Positions 25,240-32,108 of a stretch of 64,000 nt of DNA are shown in pieces. This DNA is from JAWKJY01 sp041393535. Lineage in GTDB: Bacteria; Actinomycetota; Thermoleophilia; Gaiellales; Gaiellaceae. The notes beneath the pieces are model-generated. The model was not told where the DNA came from and searched no databases. It saw only the letters and a list, made by a program, of their open reading frames with translations. The position numbers and the translations under genes are program-made. Position 1 is the first letter of the stretch. Each line of letters opens with the position of its first letter. Location of the stretch: the NCBI GenBank assembly GCA_041393535.1, contig JAWKJY010000016.1:1-64000 (forward strand), written 5' to 3'.

Positions 25240-25308
25240 GCGGCAGGCCGGCGCGCTCCGGGTTCGCGATCTGTTAGGACGCGGCGAAGCGCGGGCGCGC
25301 GCGGGCGC

Positions 25309-26565
25309 CTAGGGCGAGCCCGGAGCCGCGAAGCGCGCCCGGGCGGCGGCGAGCGCCTCGCGCACGCCGCCCGGGCCGGGCAGCGTACGCGCCGCGATGC
25401 TCTCGGCCGCGCTGCCGGGCGCGACGAACGTGCCGGCGCGGACGGACGAGGCGACGATCTCGTGCGCCTCGCGGAACGGCGTGCCCGCCCGGACGAGCGC
25501 CTCGGCAGCGTCCGTCGCGAGCAGCAGCGGGTCGGCGGCCGCGCCCGCCATCCGCTCGCGGTCGAACGCGAGCCCGGCGACGAGGACGCCGAGCGCGGCG
25601 AGCGCGCCGCGCACGTCGCGCCGCGCGGCGAAGGCCGGCGGCTTGTCCTCCTGCAGGTCGAGGTTGTAGGCGAGCGGCAGGCCCTTCACCGTCGCGAGCA
25701 GGCCGGTCAGCCGCCCGATCGCCGTCCCCGCCTTGCCGCGGGTCAGCTCCGCGACGTCCGGGTTGAGCTTCTGGGGCATCATCGACGAGCCCGTCGCCGC
25801 GTGCTCGGGCAGGCGCGCGAAGCCGAACTCCGAGGTGACCCAGAGGACGACCTCCTCGGACATCCGCGACAGGTGCGTCATCAGCGCCGCCGCGGCGTAG
25901 AGGTAGTCGAGCGCGAAGTCCCGGTCGGCGACGGCGTCGAGCGAGTTGCGCACCTGGCCGGGCGGCGGCGGCAGCTCGAGCGTCGAGCCGGCGAGCGCGC
26001 CCGCGCCGAGCGGGACGGGCGCGGCGTGCGCGCGGGCGAGCCCGAAGCGGTCGCGGTCGCGGTCGAGCATCTCGACCCAGGCGAGCAGGTGGTGGCCGAG
26101 CGTGACGGGCTGCGCGCGCTGCAGGTGCGTGTAGCCGGGCAGGACGGTGTCCGCCTCGCGCCCGGCGACGTCGAGCAGGACGCCGGCGAAGGCGCCGATC
26201 GAGGCGAGCGCCTCGTCGCAGGCTTCCACGACGAACAGCCGGAACGCCGTGATCACCTGGTCGTTGCGCGAGCGGCCCGCGTGCACCTTGCGCCCGACGG
26301 GGCCGAGCAGCCGCTCGATGGCCGAGTGGACGTCCTCGTCCGTCGGCTCGAGCAGCGCGGCGCCGCCCTCGCGGATCTCCGTCAGCCGCCGCTCGACCTC
26401 GGCCAGCTCCCCGTCCGCGAGGATCCCGGCGCCGTGCAGGCGGCGCGCGTGGATGCGCGTGCCCTCGCAGTCGTAGGGCAGGAGCTCCGTGTCGTCGCCG
26501 CGCAGGAACGCGGCGACCGCGGGGTCGACGCCCGTGCCGCCCGTGCGTCCGGCCCAGAGGGTCAT
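25309..26565 (-). CDS. argH: Argininosuccinate lyase
   Basis: The 418-residue enzyme cleaves argininosuccinate to arginine and fumarate, ending the pathway. The family signature GSSMMPQKLNPDVAEL matches the fumarase/ASL pattern GS-x2-M-x2-K-x-N and contains the catalytic-loop Ser. DVHSAIERLL, KVHAGRSRNDQV and YTHLQRAQPVTLGH are the two other conserved ASL regions, and the latter His is the proton acceptor. ASL is normally about 460 residues; the loss is at the C-terminus. ATG 26565 overlaps the argR stop, so the two are translationally coupled. argG is not in the window. Confidence 0.93.
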   Translation of the reverse strand: MTLWAGRTGGTGVDPAVAAFLRGDDTELLPYDCEGTRIHARRLHGAGILADGELAEVERRLTEIREGGAALLEPTDEDVHSAIERLLGPVGRKVHAGRSRNDQVITAFRLFVVEACDEALASIGAFAGVLLDVAGREADTVLPGYTHLQRAQPVTLGHHLLAWVEMLDRDRDRFGLARAHAAPVPLGAGALAGSTLELPPPPGQVRNSLDAVADRDFALDYLYAAAALMTHLSRMSEEVVLWVTSEFGFARLPEHAATGSSMMPQKLNPDVAELTRGKAGTAIGRLTGLLATVKGLPLAYNLDLQEDKPPAFAARRDVRGALAALGVLVAGLAFDRERMAGAAADPLLLATDAAEALVRAGTPFREAHEIVASSVRAGTFVAPGSAAESIAARTLPGPGGVREALAAARARFAAPGSP

Positions 26566-27032
26566 GCGGCGCCCTCGAGCAGGAGCGAGCGCAGCTCGTC
26601 CCGCAGCTCGCCGCCGGCGACGCCCTCGCGCGCGACGACGAGGATCGTGTTCTCGCCGGCGATCGTGCCGAGCACGCGCGGGTGCGCGGCCTCGTCCATC
26701 GCCTGCGCGAGCGCGTGCGTGTAGCCGGCGGGGGTCGTGATCACGACGAGGTTCCCGCTCGACTCGATCGTCAGCGCCCAGCGGCGCATGGCGGCGCGCA
26801 GCTCGTCGGTCCGGCTGCCGCTCGCGTGCGCGACGGTGGCGGGCGCGTAGACGAGGCGGCCGTCCGAGCTGCGCACCTTCACGAGACCGAGGTCGGCGAC
26901 GTCGCGCGAGACGGTCGTCTGCACGACGTCGAAGCCTGACTCGCGCAGCGCGTCGACGAGCTCGGCCTGGGTCGAGATCGGGCGCTCGCGGATCAGTCGG
27001 AGGATCGCGCCCTGGCGCTCACGCCGCGCCAT
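26562..27032 (-). CDS. argR: Arginine repressor with altered effector residues
   Basis: The 156-residue regulator has the N-terminal winged helix (RPISTQAELVDALRESGF, then QTTVSRDVADLGLVKV) and the C-terminal hexamerisation and arginine-binding domain. The effector loop reads GTIAGENTILV; in E. coli ArgR this is GTIAGDDTI with two Asp residues contacting arginine, here Glu and Asn. It sits inside the operon it should control, overlapping argD upstream and argH downstream. Its predicted operator is the argC-carA intergenic region. Confidence 0.9.
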   Translation of the reverse strand: MARRERQGAILRLIRERPISTQAELVDALRESGFDVVQTTVSRDVADLGLVKVRSSDGRLVYAPATVAHASGSRTDELRAAMRRWALTIESSGNLVVITTPAGYTHALAQAMDEAAHPRVLGTIAGENTILVVAREGVAGGELRDELRSLLLEGAA

Positions 27033-28168
27033 CGAGCACCTCCGCGAGCGTCGCGATCGCCTGGTCGACCTCCTCGGCCGAGACGACGAGCGGCGGCGAG
27101 AGCCGGACGACCTTCTCGCCCGCGCCCGACACGAGCAGCCCGCGCTCGAGGCAGGCAGCCACGACGGGGCCCGCGGGCCGGTCGAGCTGGCAGCCGACGA
27201 GCAGGCCGAGCCCGCGGACCTCTTGCACCTGCTCGAGCGCGGCGAGCCCCGTCGAGAGGCGCGCGCCCATCGCCTGCACGTGGTCGAGCAGCTCCTCGTC
27301 GAGCGCGTCGCAGACCGCGCAGGCCGCGGCGCAGGCGACGGGGTTGCCGCCGAAGGTCGACGCGTGGTCGCCCGGGACGAAGCCCACCTGCGCCTCGTCG
27401 GAGGCCAGCAGGCAGCCGATCGGCAGGCCGTTCGCGAGGCCCTTCGCGAGGGCCATCACGTCCGGCTTGACCCCGAGCTGCTCGTGCGCGAAGAACGTCC
27501 CCGTGCGGCCGATCCCGGTCTGCACCTCGTCGAAGAAGAGGAGCGCGCCCTGCGCGTCGCAGAGCGCTCGCGCGGACTCGAGGAAGGCGTGCGTGGCGGG
27601 GTTGATCCCGCCCTCGCCCTGGATCGGCTCGAGCAGCACGCACGCGACGTTCCCGTCCGCGGCTGCGGCGGCGAGCGACTCCGCGTCGTTCAGGCGCGCG
27701 AAGCGGACGTCGGGGATCAGCGGCCCGAAGCCGACCTGCTTGGCCGGCTGGCCGGTCGCCGAGAGCGCGCCCATCGTCCGGCCGTGGAACGACGTCTCGA
27801 GGGCGACGATGCCGCTCTTGCCCGTCGCCTTGCGCGCGTACTTCAGCCCGGCCTCGATCGCCTCCGCGCCGGAGTTGCAGAAGAAGGCGCGCGCGCCCCG
27901 AAGCGGTCGGACAGCCGCCCGGCCAGGTCGAGCATCGGCTGCGTCCAGTAGAGGTTCGACGTGCCAGAGCCGGTCGAGCTGCGCGTGGGCCGCCGCGGTG
28001 ACCGCGGGATGGCGGTGGCCGAGCGCGACGACCGCGATCCCGGCGACGAAGTCGGTAGCGCCGGCCGTCGTCGGCGGTCAGCCAGCAGCCCTCGCCCTCG
28101 ACGAACGTGACGCCGAAGCGCGCGTAGGTGGGGAGGACGCGCTCCTGGGCCGGGGTGTGCGTGCTCAC
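27019..28168 (-). CDS. argD: Acetylornithine aminotransferase, three small frameshifts in N-terminal third
   Basis: The PLP enzyme converts N-acetylglutamate semialdehyde to N-acetylornithine. From 27774 downwards the frame is intact: LLEPIQGEGGINP, the PLP Asp in LLFFDEVQTGIGRTG, the Schiff-base Lys in VMALAKGLANGLPIG and STFGGNPVACAAA. Upstream, indels of about 2 nt near 28070, 27960 and 27905 disrupt stretches that otherwise read WLTADDGRRY, DFVAGIAVVALGHRHP, SNLYWTQPML and FFCNSGAEAIEAGLKYARKATGK. GTG 28168 has AAGGAGG 7 nt upstream. The gene is essential for arginine synthesis and its pathway neighbours are complete, so assembly error is the likelier cause. Confidence 0.85.
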
Positions 28169-28850
28169 GATCCGCCTCCTTGCTCGTGATCCTCGTGCGG
28201 CCGATCCCGGCCTCGATGCCGTGCCGTGCGGCGGCGCCCGCAGCGCGCAGCTTCGGGACGATGCCGCCCTGGAAGACGCCGGCGACGATCCGCTCCTCGG
28301 CCCAGTCGGCGTCGAGCTCGTCGGCGACCTCGCCGTCGACGAGGACGCCCGGGACGTCCGTGTAGAAGACGATCCGATCGGCGCCGAGCCCGATCGCGAG
28401 CGCGACCGCCATCTCGTCGGCGTTGACGTTCAGCGGGCCCTCGGCGAGCGGCGCGACGACCGGCAGCGCGCCCGCGGCGGCGCTGTCGACGACCGCCTGC
28501 GGGCGAGACGGCTCGGGGTCGCCGACCAGGCCGAGCCCCTCGACCTGCCGTGCGCGCAGGCCGATCTCGTCGCCCCAGAGCGGGACGGCGGTCGGCGCCA
28601 GCACGGCGACGAGGGCGGCGTTCACCTGCGCGAGCGACTCGCGCACGACCTCGAGCGCCTCCGGCGTCGTGACGCGGCGCCCGGCGCGGAACTCGACCGG
28701 CAGGCCGCGCCGCTCCATCTCCTGCGAGATCTGCGGGCCGGCGCCGTGGACGACGACGACCCGGTCGCCGGCGGCGACGAGGGGGAGGATCGTCGCCTCG
28801 GGGTCGAGCTCCGAGGCGGCGCCGCCGCACTTGACCAGGACGAGCGCCAC
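28165..28850 (-). CDS. argB: Acetylglutamate kinase, 3' end frame uncertain
   Basis: The kinase phosphorylates N-acetylglutamate. Conserved parts are the N-terminal LVLVKCGGAA, VVVHGAGPQIS (ATP/acetylglutamate glycine loop), VVAPLAEGPLNVNADEMA and IVFYTDVPGV. The open frame reads through into argD. A single-base shift near 28190 would place the stop at TGA 28165, overlapping the argD GTG as GTGA like the other joints of this operon. The protein would be about 228 residues, shorter than the usual 258-300 because the N-terminal extension of arginine-inhibited enzymes is missing. That absence suggests little feedback inhibition by arginine. Confidence 0.85.
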
Positions 28851-28856
28851 GGGCTC

Positions 28857-30016
28857 CTAGGTCGTGTACTCCGCGTTGATGCGGACGTAGTCGTACGTGA
28901 GGTCCGAGGCGATGTAGGAGGCGCTGCCCTCGCCCAGGCCGAGCGACAGCTCGATCCGGCAGAGCGTCCCGGTCAGGTCGGGCGTCGCGTCGACCGGCGC
29001 CCCGTCGACGAAGACGGGCGTCCCGTTGAACGCGAGCGTCACGCGGTCCGGGTCGAGCCGCGCGAAGCCGTCGCCCCACGCGGCCGAGCCGGCCGCGGCG
29101 AGCACGCGGCCCCAGTTGGGGTCGTGGCCGAAGGCCGCGGTCTTGACGAGCGGCGAGATCGCGACGCGCTGGGCGATCGCGATGGCCTCGGCCTCGGTCG
29201 CCGCGCCCGTCACGTCGATCTGGAGCAGGACGGTCGCGCCCTCGCCATCGCGGACGATCATCTCCGCCAGCTCGCCGCAGACCTGCCGGACGGCCGCGGC
29301 CAGCTCGGCGTCGCGCGCCGGCGTCCGCTCGACGCCGCTCGCCCCGTTCGCGAGCAGGATCACCGCGTCGTTCGTCGAGCAGTCGCCGTCGATCGAGATC
29401 CGGTTGAACGTCGCGTCGACGGCGGGGCGCAGGATCGCGTCGGCCTCCTCGCGCGTCAGCGCGTAGTCGGTCGTGATCACGGCGAGCATCGTCGCGAGCA
29501 CCGGTGGATCATCCCCGCGCCCTTCGCCATGCCGCCGACCGCGAAGCCGTCGCACTGGACGGCGGACTGTGGCGACCGTGTCGGTCGTCATGATCGCGTG
29601 CGCGGCGGCGTCGCCGCCGTCGGCGGAGAGCGCCGGGACGAGCTCGCGCAGGCCCTGCGTCAGGTTGATCATCGGCAGGCGCTTCCCGATCACGCCGGTC
29701 GAGCAGACGAGCACCTCCTCGGCCCGCAGCCCGAGCAGCCGCCCGGCCTCGGCGCAGGTCGCGAGCGCGTCGAGCTTCCGCGCTCGCCGGTCGCCGCGTT
29801 CGCGACGCCCGAGTTGAGCACGACCGCCTGCGGCTCGGCCTGCGCCAGGTTCAGCTGGGAGACGGCGCACGGCGCGGCGAGCACGCGGTTGACGGTGAAG
29901 AGCGCGGCGCCCACCGCCGGCTCGACGGAGCGGACGATCGCCAGGTCGGAGGCGGCGCGGCGGATGCCGCAGTGGACGCCGCCCGCGACGAAGCCCCTCG
30001 CGGCGGTGACGCTCAC
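28857..30016 (-). CDS. argJ: Bifunctional ornithine acetyltransferase / N-acetylglutamate synthase, frameshifts
   Basis: ArgJ recycles the acetyl group from acetylornithine to glutamate, closing the cyclic arginine pathway. The N-terminal part reads GFVAGGVHCGIRRAASDLA and FTVNRVLAAP. The self-cleavage site is VLATMLAVITTDY, with the Thr after Ala as N-terminal nucleophile of the beta chain. GDCSTNDAVILLANG and the C-terminal LTYDYVRINAEYTT are typical. Indels near 29790, 29570 and 29505 break the frame. GTG 30016 overlaps the argC stop (GTGA). With argJ present, a separate argA/argE is not needed for flux. Confidence 0.87.
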
Positions 30017-31008
30017 ACCAGCACCCCCTCGAGCCGCAGCCCGTCCGTCGGCGGCAGCCCGAGCGCGAGGTTCGCGTTCTGGACGGCCTGGCCGGCGGCG
30101 CCCTTGCCGAGGTTGTCGAGCGCGGCGATCACGATGGCGCGCCCGGTCGCCCGGTCGGTGAACACGTTGACCTCCGTCATGTCGGTGTGCTGGACGCGCG
30201 ACAGCTCGGGCGCGACGCCCTCGGGGAGGACGTCGACCGCCGGGCAGTCGGCGTAGGCGCGCTCGAGGAGCGCGCGCAGGTCGGCCCCGTCGTGCGCGAC
30301 GGCGTAGCACGTCGCGACGATCCCCCGGCGGACCGGGAGCAGGTGCGGGACGAAGCAGATCGGGAAGCCGAGCAGCTGCTCGATCTCCGCCTGGTGCTGG
30401 TGCGTCCCGACCCGGTAGGGCGAGAAGTTCTCGAGCACGGCGCCCGCGTGCGACGACGCCTTGAGCGAGCGCCCCGCGCCGGTCATGCCGGACTTCGCGT
30501 CGACGACGACGCTGGCCGGGTCGATCGCGTCCCGGAGCGGCGCGAGCGCGAGCAGGATCGCCGTCGCGTAGCAGCCGGGGTTCGCGATCAGGCGGCCGGT
30601 CGGCGGCCGGAGCTCGGCGAGCGCGTAGCACCAGTCCGCGAGCGAGGCGGGGTCGGGGTGCTCCCAGCCGTACCAGGTCGCGTACTGGGCCGGATCCTTC
30701 AGCCGGTGCCCACCGGAGAGGTCGACGACGACGCCCGTCGCGGGCGGGGTCGTGCGGGCGGCCTCCTCGTGGCCCTGGCAGAGGAAGACGACGTCCGCGC
30801 CGGACGCGAGCGCCTCGGCGTTCGGGACGAGCGTCGGCAGCGCGCGCCCGGCGCCGCGGCCGAGTCGCGGGTCGAGCGCGGACGGGTGCTTCCCGGGCGA
30901 GCTGTCCGAGCCGAGCGCCAGGACCTCGAGCCCGGGGTGCGCGAGCAGGCGGTCCAGCGTCTCCTGGCCGGTGTAGCCGGCCGCGCCGACGATGGCTGCG
31001 GTGCGCAT
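30013..31008 (-). CDS. argC: N-acetyl-gamma-glutamyl-phosphate reductase
   Basis: The enzyme reduces N-acetylglutamyl phosphate with NADPH. The Rossmann loop AAIVGAAGYTGQET and active-site LIANPGCYATAI with the nucleophilic Cys are intact. HTDMTEVNVFTDR and GAAGQAVQNANLALG close the C-terminus. The ATG at 31008 is preferred over the ATG at 31017 (four residues longer: Met-Gln-Ala-Met), because TAAGAT ends 7 nt before 31008 and the upstream ATG lies inside the ARG box. This is the first gene of the argCJBDRH operon. Confidence 0.92.
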   Translation of the reverse strand: MRTAAIVGAAGYTGQETLDRLLAHPGLEVLALGSDSSPGKHPSALDPRLGRGAGRALPTLVPNAEALASGADVVFLCQGHEEAARTTPPATGVVVDLSGGHRLKDPAQYATWYGWEHPDPASLADWCYALAELRPPTGRLIANPGCYATAILLALAPLRDAIDPASVVVDAKSGMTGAGRSLKASSHAGAVLENFSPYRVGTHQHQAEIEQLLGFPICFVPHLLPVRRGIVATCYAVAHDGADLRALLERAYADCPAVDVLPEGVAPELSRVQHTDMTEVNVFTDRATGRAIVIAALDNLGKGAAGQAVQNANLALGLPPTDGLRLEGVLV

Positions 31009-31054
31009 GGCTTGCATCTTATGCAGGAGATCGCGTAGTATGCAAGCCCATGCA
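31006..31054. promoter_or_regulatory. Symmetrical divergent arg/car promoter with ARG box
   Basis: A 49-bp imperfect dyad has arms GCATGG-CTTGCAT and ATGCAAG-CCCATGC. Rightward for carA: TTGCAT (31012-31017), 18 nt, TAGTAT (31036-31041), 8 nt to ATG. Leftward for argC: TTGCAT (31045-31040), 18 nt, TAAGAT (31021-31016), 7 nt to ATG. TGCAT-CTT-ATGCA (31013-31025) is a further palindrome. The TTGCAT/ATGCAA arms resemble ArgR half-sites, so one repressor would shut both promoters. Confidence 0.7.
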
Positions 31055-32108
31055 GGACGCCCACCTGGTGCTCGAGGACGGAACGACCTGGCCCGGCCGG
31101 ATGGTCGGCGCGCCCGGCCAGTCGGCCGGCGAGATCTGCTTCACCACTGCGATGGCCGGCTACCAGGAGGCCGTCACCGACCCGAGCTACCACGCGCAGG
31201 TGCTGATCTTCAGCTACCCGCTGATCGGCAACTACGGCGTCGACGACGCGCGCATGGAGTCCGGCCGGGTCTGGACGCGCGGCGTGATCATGCGGCGCGC
31301 GCGGCCCGAGCTCTCCGCCTGGCTCGCCCGTGAGGGCGTCGTCGCGCTCGAGGAGGTCGACACGCGCGCGCTCGTGCGCCACGTCCGCTCCGAGGGCGCG
31401 ATGCGCTGCGCGCTCGGGACCGGAGGGCCCGAGTCGCTGCGCGCTCGCCTTCGAGGAGCCCACCTCGACTTCGACCGCGGGCAGCGCGGGGGACGATGGC
31501 CCCGCCGCTCGCGCTCGACGCCGGGACGCGCGAGCTCTACACGCTGGGCGTCGGCCCCGCGGGTCGCGATCCTCGACTTCGGCTGCAAGCGCTCGATCGT
31601 GAACGAGGTCGCGCGGCGCGGGATGCAGGCCTCGGTCGTGCCGCCGACGTGGACCGTCGGACGCGATCATGGACCGCGAAGCCGAAGGCCGTCCTCGTCG
31701 GCAACGGCCCCGGCGACCCCGCGCAGCTCGGCGACGGGTCGAGACCGTCCGCGAGCTGCTCGGGCGCACGCAGATCTTCGGCGTCTGCCTCGGCCACCAG
31801 CTGCTCGGCCTGGCGCTCGGCCTGCCGACCTTCAAGCTCCCGTTCGGGCACCGCGGCGCGAACTGCACCCGGTGCGGGTCAAGCATACGAAGCGCGTCCT
31901 CGTCACCGTCCAGAACCACGGCTTCGCGGTCGGGAACCCCGACGCCCCCGAGGTCAGCCACGTCTCGCTGAACGACGAGACGGTGGAGGGCCTCGACGGC
32001 GACGGCTTCTTCTCGCTCCAGTTCCACCCCGAGGCCGCGCCCGGCCCCCACGACGCCCTGCCCTTCTTCGACCGGATCGCGAGCGCGGTCGGCGGGACGC
32101 CCCTCTGA
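31050..32108 (+). CDS. carA: Carbamoyl-phosphate synthase small (glutaminase) subunit, several frameshifts
   Basis: The subunit releases ammonia from glutamine for CarB. The N-terminal CPSase domain is intact (LVLEDGTTWPGRMVG, GEICFTTAMAGYQEAVTDPSY). The class-I glutaminase is spread over frames: VAILDFGCKRSIVNEVARRG, VGNGPGDPAQL, then FGVCLGHQLLGLALG with the nucleophilic Cys, and LQFHPEAAPGPHD with the His-Glu pair. Breaks lie near 31480, 31660, 31735 and 31875. The TGA overlaps the carB ATG. Start ATG 31050 follows the leaderless promoter described for 31006-31054. Confidence 0.85.
   Translation: MQDAHLVLEDGTTWPGRMVGAPGQSAGEICFTTAMAGYQEAVTDPSYHAQVLIFSYPLIGNYGVDDARMESGRVWTRGVIMRRARPELSAWLAREGVVALEEVDTRALVRHVRSEGAMRCALGTGGPESLRARLRGAHLDFDRGQRGGRWPRRSRSTPGRASSTRWASAPRVAILDFGCKRSIVNEVARRGMQASVVPPTWTVGRDHGPRSRRPSSSATAPATPRSSATGRDRPRAARAHADLRRLPRPPAARPGARPADLQAPVRAPRRELHPVRVKHTKRVLVTVQNHGFAVGNPDAPEVSHVSLNDETVEGLDGDGFFSLQFHPEAAPGPHDALPFFDRIASAVGGTPL

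Noticed and set aside
31015..31017. ATG at 31017 as start of argC
   Set aside because: It lies within the ARG box and overlaps the -10 box. ATG 31008 has the correct spacing and gives the standard N-terminus.
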